DNA of 64,000 bases, from positions 33,276 through 97,275 of IMG/VR virus record IMGVR_UViG_3300023184_009676; one strand, given 5' to 3'. The notes beneath the pieces are model-generated. The model did no database searches. It saw nothing but the letters and a program-made list of their open reading frames with translations, and was not told the DNA's origin. Shown piece by piece: positions 46,900-53,950 of the stretch (the stretch's first letter is position 1; each line of letters opens with the position of its first letter). A program made the position numbers and the translations under genes. Origin of the DNA: a virus.

Positions 46900-47742
46900 T
46901 TATTCGGTTATTGTATTCCAAAAGTCAAAAGATGAGCTATTGCATTTATTTATAAAGTCATTCATTCCCAGTCTTTTCATTTCGTGGATACATCCTATTT
47001 TATCATTAATCATCATTTCCATTCCTGATAAAGCTGCCTCTCCTGCGGCTCTACAAAAAGGTTCATCTATTCTAGGGAAATATATAAAAGTTTTATATTT
47101 ATTATATAGTTCGGGCATCTTTTCGTGAGATACTTTTCCAAGGAATTCTATATTTGGAATGCTTGTGGCTAAATGTTCAAAAATCTTTTCTCCCCATCCA
47201 GCGACGACAAATTGTATTTGCGGATTATCTATAGCGTATCTAAAAAAGTCAAAAGTGCCTTTGAATTCGTGCATGAATCCGACGTAAAGGACTTTATCTT
47301 CCCTATTATTCTTATTATCAAAAAAGATAGATGAATCTATTGGGTCTGGAACTATTCTAACATTAATAAAATAATCTCCGTAATGATTTTTAAATAAATT
47401 ATAATGATATTCAGTTAGGAAGAATGCATTTTTACAGCTTGTGTAAAGCTGATGTCTTTTAGACTGAGAAAGATATCTATTCATATCATGCTCGATTCTT
47501 GAATGAGCTTTTGCAGAAGATAAATAATCAATTATAAATGGATATTTCTGGTTTAAAAATTCAAGATTTGCAGAAATCACATGGTCGTAAGAGTTTTTAA
47601 GCGATTCTGGGTCTGAATCACAAGTAAAATGAGTTATATTTAAACCCATCTGCCTTCCCTTTTTAATAATAATCTCATCGCTTCTTTGAGCGCCTCCAGG
47701 ACTATGCAAAATTGAAAAATCAGAAATCCAAAGAATGTTCAT
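46900..47742 (-). CDS. GT4 glycosyltransferase
   Basis: 280 residues. NILWISDFSILHSPGGAQRSDE is the Gly-rich N-terminal loop typical of GT4. VRIVPDPIDSSIFFDN and KVLYVGFMHEFKGTFDFF make the donor half, with VVAGWGEKIF. FPRIDEPFCRAAGEAALSGMEMMIND carries the E-x7-E motif (E...E) that binds the donor. The size is a little short for the family but both halves are seen. A single sugar is transferred to a growing glycan. Confidence 0.75.
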   Translation of the reverse strand: MNILWISDFSILHSPGGAQRSDEIIIKKGRQMGLNITHFTCDSDPESLKNSYDHVISANLEFLNQKYPFIIDYLSSAKAHSRIEHDMNRYLSQSKRHQLYTSCKNAFFLTEYHYNLFKNHYGDYFINVRIVPDPIDSSIFFDNKNNREDKVLYVGFMHEFKGTFDFFRYAIDNPQIQFVVAGWGEKIFEHLATSIPNIEFLGKVSHEKMPELYNKYKTFIYFPRIDEPFCRAAGEAALSGMEMMINDKIGCIHEMKRLGMNDFINKCNSSSFDFWNTITE

Positions 47743-47751
47743 ATACTGTAA

Positions 47752-48597
47752 TTATCTATTCCATATAGCGGAATATTCTCTAGTTAGACCAGAGTCTTTG
47801 TCTATATATTCAAATTTAAATTCTATTTGGGGTATTGTTGTGAACCTGGCCTCTCTTAACTTGCTGAATAAGTCTTTTAAAGAGACTGTTTTGGGTATAT
47901 TTACGTCTGCCACTTGCTCTCTGTTCGCTGAATAACCTATTACCTTTTTTATATAGATGTGAGACTTTGCCTGTTTTAGAAGATTGGATAGTTGAGAAAA
48001 GAATGGGTCGTTTTTGCTATTAGAATAAGATGCGGGAGTAGAGAATCTAATAGAGTTAAAAGCAACCTCTCCATTAAATTTATCTAAACCAAAATTAAAA
48101 ACATCATCGCATTCAAATTTATTACCTTCTTCATCCAAGAAGTATCCATAAAAAGTAAATATTTCTTCGTTTGTTTTTATATCTTTGGAGGCAGAGAAGA
48201 CAAATGTTTTTTCTTTTATTGTCCATTCTGCGTTATTGCCACTATTTGATGTATTATATATTGGACCAAATCCCAATGGCAAAACAGTATATACTATTTC
48301 TTCTCCGACTGGTTGATGCTTTGGCATCCATTTAAAATAATATTCCTCTGCGTCTTTAAATCCAAGATTTTTGGACAAATTTTCTATATGCTTTTGCCTA
48401 GGATGAATTATTTTTTCTTGTTTTAAATGATTAAATATTCCTTTGGCAGTAAGAATAAAATCGGGTAATATTACAAACGGGCACTCCTCTAAGACTTCTC
48501 CTTTAGAGATTGGTGCATTGGCAAATACTCCAAATCCTTCTACTGGAGAGTTTCTTACTTCTATTTTAGATGAGAAAGTCAGTCTGTTTTTTTGCAT
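47752..48597 (-). CDS. SET-domain protein (putative lysine methyltransferase)
   Basis: 281 residues. The N-terminal part has GFGVFANAPISKGEVLEECP (residues 21-40), the SAM-side strand of SET domains. GFGPIYNTSNSGNNAEW (about 109-125) is the N-H-S-x-x-P-N-A pattern, though the histidine is replaced by threonine. DIKTNEEIFTFYGYF (139-153) supplies the last tyrosine-containing motif. The remainder is unfamiliar. The canonical NHS being NTS may lower activity. Genes of this fold are usual in eukaryotes and in some bacteria and are not standard phage parts. It overlaps the next gene by 32 bases and is embedded in a glycan cluster; the target is not known. Confidence 0.7.
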   Translation of the reverse strand: MQKNRLTFSSKIEVRNSPVEGFGVFANAPISKGEVLEECPFVILPDFILTAKGIFNHLKQEKIIHPRQKHIENLSKNLGFKDAEEYYFKWMPKHQPVGEEIVYTVLPLGFGPIYNTSNSGNNAEWTIKEKTFVFSASKDIKTNEEIFTFYGYFLDEEGNKFECDDVFNFGLDKFNGEVAFNSIRFSTPASYSNSKNDPFFSQLSNLLKQAKSHIYIKKVIGYSANREQVADVNIPKTVSLKDLFSKLREARFTTIPQIEFKFEYIDKDSGLTREYSAIWNR

Positions 48598-48925
48598 GGG
48601 GATGTTTCTTTCCAGTTTTTTGTTCGTATTTTAACTCTGCACTTCTGCGCATTTCGTCTTGTCCAGAATTGCCACCTCTTTTTTCAGAAAGCTCTGCGCT
48701 TTTATCCCATAATTGACCTAAAGAATAATTTTTGTGTCTTGTTTTTCTTACAAAGTCTTTTGGATCATTTAGGCTTAGTTGTGTGTCTATTGAAGCCTGC
48801 GGCTTGCAAAACTCTCTTTGCCATTTAACTCCTTTTTCATCTACGTAGACGTGTTCTTCGCTCATAGCCTGAACGATTTCTATGATTTTTCCATTTTCTG
48901 GATGAGAGAATGTATAAATAGGCAT
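48566..48925 (-). CDS. FmdB-like small protein without zinc cysteines
   Basis: 119 residues. MPIYTFSHPENGKIIEIVQAM resembles the start of FmdB/zinc-ribbon proteins (MPTYEF), but the usual C-x-x-C pairs are absent and only one cysteine (EFCKPQ) remains. The rest is charged: DPKDFVRKTRHKNYSLGQLWDKSAELSEK. The tail is Lys/His-rich (KHPHAKKQTDFLI). Function unknown; a structural or regulatory small protein is possible. It lies between an FkbM methyltransferase gene and a SET gene. Confidence 0.5.
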   Translation of the reverse strand: MPIYTFSHPENGKIIEIVQAMSEEHVYVDEKGVKWQREFCKPQASIDTQLSLNDPKDFVRKTRHKNYSLGQLWDKSAELSEKRGGNSGQDEMRRSAELKYEQKTGKKHPHAKKQTDFLI

Positions 48926-48928
48926 AAT

Positions 48929-49624
48929 TTAAAGATTTATATCAAAATTATCTGAAATTGGAACACGAGAAGCAATAAACAAAGTTCTTGATTTTTCTTT
49001 TATTGGGATGGAAAAACAATTTACAAATCCCTTTACCCCCATAACTTTTTTGAATTCAATAAATTCTTCTTCATCGCAAGAGACTTCACCGCAAATAGAT
49101 TTAACATTCTTTTCTATGAGATTTGAATTGGTAAGGATTTCTCTTTCTGCATATCCTATATTTATCTTCATTACGTCAATCTCTTCTCCATAGCAATACT
49201 CAGTTAAAATTGTATCTAAGCTATGGCACTGACATGGGTAATAATTTTCCTGCTCTTCCTTAATCAATCCGACTGAAGATAAATCAAAATAAATATTATC
49301 AACGAATTCTGGGGTGGAGAATTTACCAATTATTGATTCGGTATATATCCCCAATTGAAAAGGAGTAACTCTTCCAACAAAGTCTAGCTTGTAAGAATTT
49401 TGAAGTAACGACTTAAAATTATCTAAAAATGGTTCTAGAGCATATACCTTTCTTGCACCTAGGGTAAGCGCAGTAAAAGAGAAAAAACCAGCGTGCGCAC
49501 CAATATCCAAGAATATTTTGGAATTGTCTTTGTTTGCTTTTAATTTATAATAATTATTAAAAAAGACATTATCAAAAATACCTTGGTCATTAGTGAAACT
49601 TCTAGTTATGATTTCTGGGGTCAT
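48929..49624 (-). CDS. FkbM-family SAM-dependent methyltransferase
   Basis: 231 residues. IFLDIGAHAGFFSFTALTLGARKVYALEP is the FkbM motif I (D-I-G-A-x-x-G-x-x-S), and CHSLDTILTEY with EEIDVMKINIGYAEREIL gives the family's second half (L-D...D-x-x-K-x-D/N-x-x-G). In classic FkbM, KID is usual; here it is KINIG. These enzymes O-methylate sugars. It follows a GT4 gene and precedes the FmdB-like gene. Confidence 0.72.
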   Translation of the reverse strand: MTPEIITRSFTNDQGIFDNVFFNNYYKLKANKDNSKIFLDIGAHAGFFSFTALTLGARKVYALEPFLDNFKSLLQNSYKLDFVGRVTPFQLGIYTESIIGKFSTPEFVDNIYFDLSSVGLIKEEQENYYPCQCHSLDTILTEYCYGEEIDVMKINIGYAEREILTNSNLIEKNVKSICGEVSCDEEEFIEFKKVMGVKGFVNCFSIPIKEKSRTLFIASRVPISDNFDINL

Positions 49625-49626
49625 AT

Positions 49627-50721
49627 TTATGATACCGATACAATAACATTTTCAACGAACTTTTCTTTAGAAAAAGTCAATTGTAGAGACTTTCCAGCCT
49701 CGTTCTGTCTATTAGATAACGCTTTTTGACAAGTTAATTCACAAGCAGAGATAAACTCTTCTTCGTTGAAGTCGTATATGTTTCCTTGATTGAATGGTTG
49801 TCCCTTTTGAAAAAAGACTCCATCATAAGCTGGTATTTTACCAGAAGGATTTACCCAAGTGACCATATCATTTGTTGCCCAGTCTTTGTAGGTATGGGCA
49901 TTTAGCAATATAGCATGTTTGCCTATGGCAACGCTTTGAAACTCTGGGAGAGCCCATCCTTCTCCACCAGAAAGGCCAAGCACGATATCTCCGCTATTAA
50001 GAAAATCATTATACATTGAATTTTCATTCATTGGAGGGTAAAAGCTTACATTAAAAGGCTTTTCTCCGCCAAGAATTCCACCAATAATCTGCTGGTTCTG
50101 CTGCTCAGAAAGGAATCCATTATAAATTGCGCATTGGAGGGAGTAATTTGGTTTATTTCCAAACTTCTTTATCCAAGATTGGATGACTTTGGCATGGTTC
50201 TTTCTTTTTTCAAACTTTCCACAAAGATTAAAAACGACCCTTTCGTCATTAAAAAATTTCTTCTTAGCAGAGAAAAAGTTAAAAGAATCAAAAGCCAATG
50301 GCAAATATCCTGTTTCAACTCCTGCTTTTTTAAATATCTCACAACTGTACTTGGACGAAAAGTATGTTTTATTATTCTTTGCGATATTAAGCTCTACATT
50401 AGTTGGTTCGTCCAATTCATGGAAAGATAATAGGCTTTGATTTTTAGAAAATGATTCTAGTGAGCCATTTAAATGCCAAAGTTTAAAAATTGGGATATCT
50501 CTAGTATAGTTTTCAAGACCATTAACGATTTTAGAATTAACCCAGTCACTAAATTCTTTTGTAACAGTTTGACTAGATAAATCTACTTGGCCAATAGGAA
50601 ATAAATAAATATCATGTTTTACCCCCGTAGACTTTTCTTGTTCAAAAATAGTACGGAGCAAAAGAGACGACACTTGACCAAAGCTAACTCTATTGAGTGG
50701 TAAATTTAATGCTAATTTCAT
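49627..50721 (-). CDS. GT4-like glycosyltransferase
   Basis: 364 residues. LALNLPLNRVSFGQVSSLLL begins the fold. FNLCGKFEKRKNHAKVIQSWIKKF is the linker to the donor half, typical of GT4. The donor motif reads DIVLGLSGGEGWALPEFQSVAIGKHAILLNAH, where EGWALPEFQS is the E-x-x-G-x-x-x-x-E motif. Last gene of the leftward glycan block in coordinates but first in transcription. A terminator lies just upstream of its start, so its own transcript must start in the terminator-flanking bases or read through. Confidence 0.72.
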   Translation of the reverse strand: MKLALNLPLNRVSFGQVSSLLLRTIFEQEKSTGVKHDIYLFPIGQVDLSSQTVTKEFSDWVNSKIVNGLENYTRDIPIFKLWHLNGSLESFSKNQSLLSFHELDEPTNVELNIAKNNKTYFSSKYSCEIFKKAGVETGYLPLAFDSFNFFSAKKKFFNDERVVFNLCGKFEKRKNHAKVIQSWIKKFGNKPNYSLQCAIYNGFLSEQQNQQIIGGILGGEKPFNVSFYPPMNENSMYNDFLNSGDIVLGLSGGEGWALPEFQSVAIGKHAILLNAHTYKDWATNDMVTWVNPSGKIPAYDGVFFQKGQPFNQGNIYDFNEEEFISACELTCQKALSNRQNEAGKSLQLTFSKEKFVENVIVSVS

Positions 50722-50728
50722 ATTTAAT

Positions 50729-50757
50729 TAAAAAAGGGAGGAGCTTTTGCTCCTCCC
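50729..50757 (-). terminator. Rho-independent terminator after DUF736-like gene
   Basis: On the minus strand GGGGAGGAGC, loop AAAA, GCTCCTCCC is followed by TTTTTT. A 9-base-pair GC-rich stem and a U run. It ends the 51805/51089 transcript and separates it from the glycan block. Confidence 0.85.
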
Positions 50758-50768
50758 CTATATTGGGA

Positions 50769-51089
50769 TTAGATGAGTTCTTCTGCATCTTCTTGCTGAA
50801 GTGGTGCTGGAGCAGTCTTTACTACCTTTTTAATAGCCGCTGGAGCAGCTGCGGCAGAAGCTACAGGGCTATTTGCACTGGGTCTGGGCTTAGACAAGTA
50901 CATTCTCAAATCAGGATGGTTGTCAGCCTTCTTAAATTTATTAGAGAAAATGACGACCTGAATATCCTCATTGCCCTCGGGGAGTGCTGAACGCTTGATT
51001 GTGCCAGACAAGAACTTCTGTCCCTTGCCTTCCTTCTTCCACAATGCGCCAAGCTCAATTTGATCCGACTTAGTATTAGTTTGTTCCAT
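50769..51089 (-). CDS. DUF736-like small DNA-associated protein
   Basis: 106 residues. IELGALWKKEGKGQKFLSGTIK, then VVIFSNKFKKADNHPDLRMYLSKP matches the DUF736 pattern (G-A-L-W-K-x-E... and F-x-N-K-x-K-x-x-x-H-P-D-x-x-x-Y). This compact domain is often carried by phages and plasmids and is presumed to act in DNA metabolism. The Ala/Pro-rich tail ending EDAEELI is acidic and could bind partners. It has its own strong promoter and leader hairpin and ends at a strong terminator, so it is expressed as a single-gene unit. Confidence 0.6.
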   Translation of the reverse strand: MEQTNTKSDQIELGALWKKEGKGQKFLSGTIKRSALPEGNEDIQVVIFSNKFKKADNHPDLRMYLSKPRPSANSPVASAAAAPAAIKKVVKTAPAPLQQEDAEELI

Positions 51090-51113
51090 ATATTTAGTTA
51101 GTTTTATAGTTAA

Positions 51114-51130
51114 AGCTTATTTTTTAAGCT
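51114..51130 (-). promoter_or_regulatory. Leader hairpin of DUF736-like gene
   Basis: AGCTTA, five-base loop, TAAGCT in the 5' leader (six base pairs). It lies between the transcription start predicted near 51133 and the ATG at 51089. Confidence 0.35.
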
Positions 51131-51139
51131 AGTAAAATT

Positions 51140-51168
51140 ATTGTATTGTATAGTTCTGATAAAGTCAA
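51140..51168 (-). promoter_or_regulatory. Sigma-70-type promoter of the DUF736-like gene
   Basis: Minus-strand TTGACT (51163-51168), 17-base spacer and TACAAT (51140-51145), close to consensus. The leader is about 44 bases. It overlaps the 3' end of the sigma-like gene region (51176) upstream. Confidence 0.65.
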
Positions 51169-51175
51169 GTTATTT

Positions 51176-51805
51176 TTAAATCAAATCACAAATATTATCA
51201 GAGTGCTTCATTTTATTTTTAATTAAAATTAATCCCTTTTTGTGAAGGCACATCACCGTTTGTGGAGATGCTTTGATTTTTCTTGCTATTTTATTCCAAA
51301 TCATTTTCTTTCCTGCAAAATATCTATATTCAAATATGTCTTTAATCCTTGGGTCTTTCATTTGCCCCAATATATCAAATATGTAATCCTTACTCTCTTC
51401 CAAAGAGTTTTGGGATTCAAAATAGTTGTTGAATATTTGCTGCTCTTCTATCTTTCTCTGTACATCTTCATCACATGATGGCATTATAAATCTTCTTGAA
51501 TTTATTGAATTAAGGCAAAGATATCTTGCGTAATTGCCAATCCAAGAAGAGAGTTTTGTTTTCTTTTTAGGGTTAAAAGTCTTTACGCAGTGAAAGATAA
51601 TCATGTCCTTTTCATTAAAAATATCTTGTAGATTAAATCCACAATTACTTATTGAAGAAGAATATTTTTGACACATCTTATAAAATACATTCTCGTATCT
51701 CCTGCAAATCTCTAAAAAGCATTCGCTGCAAGCTTTATTTTTTACCTGCCTAATCAAATAAAGGTCAGATTTGTTTTCTAATGAATTGTTCAACAGTTTT
51801 GACAT
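51176..51805 (-). CDS. Sigma-70-like RNA polymerase sigma factor
   Basis: 209 residues. Region 2-like: FLEICRRYENVFYKMCQKY, then NEKDMIIFHCVKTFNPKKKTKLSSWIGNYARYLCLNSI (split: FHCVKTFNPKKKTKLS, SWIGNYARYLCLNSI) contains the F-x-x-x-K-G-x-x-x-T-x-x-x-x-x-Y-x-R-like core. Region 4-like: IKDIFEYRYFAGKKMIWNKIARKIKASPQTVMCLHKKGLILIKNKM, a helix-turn-helix (split). It would redirect host RNA polymerase to phage promoters. A long overlap of 41 bases with the dNMP kinase gene precedes it. It lies with the other small regulatory genes. Confidence 0.65.
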   Translation of the reverse strand: MSKLLNNSLENKSDLYLIRQVKNKACSECFLEICRRYENVFYKMCQKYSSSISNCGFNLQDIFNEKDMIIFHCVKTFNPKKKTKLSSWIGNYARYLCLNSINSRRFIMPSCDEDVQRKIEEQQIFNNYFESQNSLEESKDYIFDILGQMKDPRIKDIFEYRYFAGKKMIWNKIARKIKASPQTVMCLHKKGLILIKNKMKHSDNICDLI

Positions 51806-52352
51806 ATTTATTTAATCCTGAGTTTTTTAAAGAGAAGTTCGGCTGCTTCTTCCATTCTATAAGAAGGTCAGAGTTTTCCTTCAAGAATGGGTCGTTTTTC
51901 TTTTCGTCGTTATTTGCTGGTGCAACAGTCTTTCCATTATCAATCATTGATATATGAATCAATTTTCCGCCAAGAGTATTTCTTACCCAAAAAACTTCAT
52001 CTTTTTCATATTCGCAATATCTGATATCAGTTATTACTGCAATATTCTCGTTTGATTCCCTAACATAGTCTTGTATATGACTGGTTACAAGATTTGTCCA
52101 ATGAGTTCCATCGGACTGCTTTCTTCTAATCTTTCCATGCTCCACAAGGATGGGTCTAACTAAATCTTTTTCTTCTCTTGAGCAATTAAATATATCTATA
52201 TTATATAATTCTTTAATAAATGAAAATAGCTCCGTCTTTAGGGCGTCAGCTAGTGCGAAACGCTTAATATTTGGGTTATTGAAGTTTAAGAGAGAAAACA
52301 TGGTGTCTTTACCAGACCCAGCAACGCCGCATAATCCAATAATTTGATTCAT
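51765..52352 (-). CDS. Deoxynucleoside monophosphate kinase, T4 gp1-like
   Basis: 195 residues. P-loop GLCGVAGSGKDTMFSLL (G-x-x-G-S-G-K-D-T). FALADALKTELFSFI is the ADPLK-like phrase seen in phage dNMP kinases. ITDIRYCEYEKDEV (D-x-R) and HISMIDNGK follow. It phosphorylates dNMPs from host DNA breakdown and feeds the reductase-derived dNTP pool. The AG/T-rich 5' region contains three hairpins (52412-52479). Confidence 0.72.
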   Translation of the reverse strand: MNQIIGLCGVAGSGKDTMFSLLNFNNPNIKRFALADALKTELFSFIKELYNIDIFNCSREEKDLVRPILVEHGKIRRKQSDGTHWTNLVTSHIQDYVRESNENIAVITDIRYCEYEKDEVFWVRNTLGGKLIHISMIDNGKTVAPANNDEKKNDPFLKENSDLLIEWKKQPNFSLKNSGLNKYVKTVEQFIRKQI

Positions 52353-52411
52353 ATCTAATACTTAGACTATCAAACGCCTAAAATTGTTCAAGCTTTATAA
52401 AACGTGAGTAG

Positions 52412-52479
52412 AATTGCTTCGCAATTAAATCCTGCGGATTTATGGGAGGTAGGAAATTATATTCGTTAATATTGACGAA
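52412..52479. ncRNA. Three tandem hairpins (leader or small RNA region)
   Basis: Hairpin 1 52412-52426 (AATTGC, loop of 3, GCAATT) abuts hairpin 2 at 52427-52441 (AAATCC, loop of 3, GGATTT). Hairpin 3 at 52462-52479 is a near-palindrome (TTCGTTAATATTGACGAA, one mismatch). They lie between the terminator of the ncRNA and the kinase start. Role unknown. Confidence 0.45.
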
Positions 52480-52514
52480 CGCGTAAGCCTGTTATGATTT
52501 CTTTAAGCAAAAAT

Positions 52515-52945
52515 AGAAAAAATACCCCCAATATAATAATATTTTTATTATTACTTGGGAGTATCCTGAAATAATTTCTTCGAAGGGCATTATTATTTAA
52601 TGGTCCTAGCCAACGGACAGAAATCCAGAAGTGATTTTCACACTAGACAGCTACCATATAGGTGATGAGAGAGATTCTAAAACTCATTTACGCTGCCAAT
52701 ACCTCGTTTCCGAAATGTCGGGCAAACTCCACAATTTACTTGCAGACTCTTTTATTTTGCATCTGACTATGCAGCCGTCTTCTTTGTCAATTAGGAATCT
52801 CCTTCGTCCGTAGACTGGCTTAAGATTCCGCGTCAAAACAATTATATTGTTAAGGCCAATGGGTTTAGGCTTCTTGTAGAACGCTAGACTTAGCAAACCT
52901 TATCTGATTTCTCTCAGTAGGCTAAAAGGCGACATCACCTTTAAT
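52515..52945 (-). ncRNA. Candidate large structured non-coding RNA
   Basis: About 430 bases without a convincing coding frame, on the minus strand. A TTGACA-N18-TAGTAT promoter (52952-52981) and a strong terminator hairpin (52522-52564) with a downstream U run frame it. Within it, local stems in the transcribed strand are: CUGA/UCAG; GCUA/UAGC; AACAAU/AUUGUU; GGAAUC/GAUUCC enclosing GUC-UACG-GAC (a UNCG-type tetraloop); UGCAU/AUGCA; CCGA/UCGG. Long-range matches are GGUGAUG (52933-52939) with CAUCACC (52661-52667) and ACGGAC (52806-52811) with GUCCGU (52613-52618), which would cross. A sampled 60-base line has about 42 percent GC, above surrounding non-coding DNA. I do not recognise the family; GOLLD or ROOL-like phage RNAs are comparable in kind, not proven. 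Confidence 0.6.
52522..52564 (-). terminator. Terminator of the ncRNA
   Basis: Stem of ten pairs (ATACTCCCAA with TTGGGGGTAT, one G-U on the transcribed strand) topped by a perfect eight-pair AT stem and an AAAA loop. On the minus strand it is followed by TTTTTTCTATTTTT. The G-U pair appears only in the leftward RNA, which supports this direction. Confidence 0.7.
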
Positions 52946-52951
52946 TTACTT

Positions 52952-52981
52952 ATACTAATCATTTATTTACAAAAATGTCAA
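52952..52981 (-). promoter_or_regulatory. Promoter of the candidate ncRNA
   Basis: Minus-strand TTGACA (52976-52981), 18-base spacer, TAGTAT (52952-52957). It overlaps on the other strand the region ahead of the rightward gene at 53008. Predicted start near 52945. Confidence 0.45.
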
Positions 52982-52990
52982 TATAAAATC

Positions 52991-52996
52991 TATAAT
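52991..52996 (+). promoter_or_regulatory. TATAAT -10-like box upstream of membrane protein gene
   Basis: TATAAT ends 11 bases before the ATG at 53008. It is divergent from the ncRNA promoter. Confidence 0.4.
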
Positions 52997-53007
52997 AAGA
53001 TTGAGTT

Positions 53008-53361
53008 ATGAATAATATTTTATTTATCTTTTGGAATATTTTAATTTTATATATCTTGTTGGAGACTGACGCGATATATAAATGGGCGAAGCTTTTTAAG
53101 TTAAAATGCTTTAAATATCAAGAATTTGAAGAAAAACAGGCAATATTTCAGCGTTACCAATATTTCTTATCAAGCAAATATCCAAACTTTATTGTTTCTC
53201 TAGTTACTTGTCAAGAGTGTTTAGCTATTTGGTTAAATATAATGCAATTTGTATTCTTTTCAAATTTATTAGGGGGATGGATGGCTTTCGGATTAAATTG
53301 TATTGCAACTTTATATGGGGTATCTGTTTTTAAATATCTTTTAAAAAAAACTTATGAGTAA
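53008..53361 (+). CDS. Small membrane protein with TCxxC motif (DUF1360-like?)
   Basis: 117 residues. Hydrophobic segment 4-20 (ILFIFWNILILYILL) and two further ones near residues 70-110 (FIVSLVTCQECLAIWLNIMQFVFF, GGWMAFGLNCIATLYGVSVF). TCQECLAIW resembles the C-x-x-C-L-x-x-W phrase seen in the DUF1360 membrane family, which is a resemblance only. An unidentified phage membrane protein is the safe call. It overlaps the next gene by 8 bases. Confidence 0.5.
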   Translation: MNNILFIFWNILILYILLETDAIYKWAKLFKLKCFKYQEFEEKQAIFQRYQYFLSSKYPNFIVSLVTCQECLAIWLNIMQFVFFSNLLGGWMAFGLNCIATLYGVSVFKYLLKKTYE

Positions 53362-53869
53362 CATAGTTTACGAAAGAATAGCAAGGGAGAAAACTCAAAA
53401 AATAAATTTTACACGAAAGAAAGAACAGCCAAAAGAAATTGATGAAATGAATCAACAACAAGAAAAAGATTCATCCCCACCAATCGAACCAGAAAGATTA
53501 AAACAAGAACTTTTAAAAAAAATAAATCCAAAGCCTAAAATAATTATGAATGAACAACCAGCGCAAATAGAAGAACCAGTAATTGAATTAATTCATTTTT
53601 CTGCATTAATAGAATTTGTTGGTTGGTACGAACAAAACAAAGATAAATTTTCAGAAGGGCAAAACAGGGCACTAAAGACATTAATAGAAGCAAGGGACAT
53701 GACTGTCGGAGGTTGCAACTGCGATAGAGAAAAAAGAAAATACATTGCAGAAGATTATTTTAAGAAATTTTGGATGACAAATCAATCCACAGACCTGCTT
53801 CCTACACTATTAAAAATAGTAAAATCAAAAAAAATTATTTTTGGAGATTTTTTAAGTTATCCCTCTTAA
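53354..53869 (+). CDS. Unknown cytoplasmic protein
   Basis: 171 residues. N-terminal half is charged and Gln/Glu/Lys-rich (EEIDEMNQQQEKDSS-type), probably disordered. The C-terminal half is compact and carries GGCNCDREKRKYIAEDYFKKFW, a C-x-C pair that could bind a metal. Its start overlaps the membrane protein gene. No known family recognised. Confidence 0.4.
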   Translation: MSNIVYERIAREKTQKINFTRKKEQPKEIDEMNQQQEKDSSPPIEPERLKQELLKKINPKPKIIMNEQPAQIEEPVIELIHFSALIEFVGWYEQNKDKFSEGQNRALKTLIEARDMTVGGCNCDREKRKYIAEDYFKKFWMTNQSTDLLPTLLKIVKSKKIIFGDFLSYPS

Positions 53870-53885
53870 AACGTTGTATCTATCT

Positions 53886-53929
53886 TTGCATCAAAAAAAG
53901 TCTTGCGCTATACTCAAAAGTAGCGTAAG
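53886..53929 (+). promoter_or_regulatory. Promoter and overlapping inverted repeat upstream of ribonucleotide reductase
   Basis: TTGCAT (53886-53891), 17-base spacer, TATACT (53909-53914). An inverted repeat CTTGCGCTA (53902-53910) / TAGCGTAAG (53921-53929) covers the -10 and the start. Eight of nine positions match, so this could be an operator or a 5' hairpin. It does not match the usual NrdR box. Confidence 0.55.
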
Positions 53930-53950
53930 ATAAGAATAGATTTACTTTTT

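Noticed and set aside
52684-52896. Open frame of 70 codons on the minus strand inside the ncRNA
   Set aside because: It needs a TTG start, has no ribosome site and lies in the region with stems, a promoter and terminator, so RNA is the better reading.
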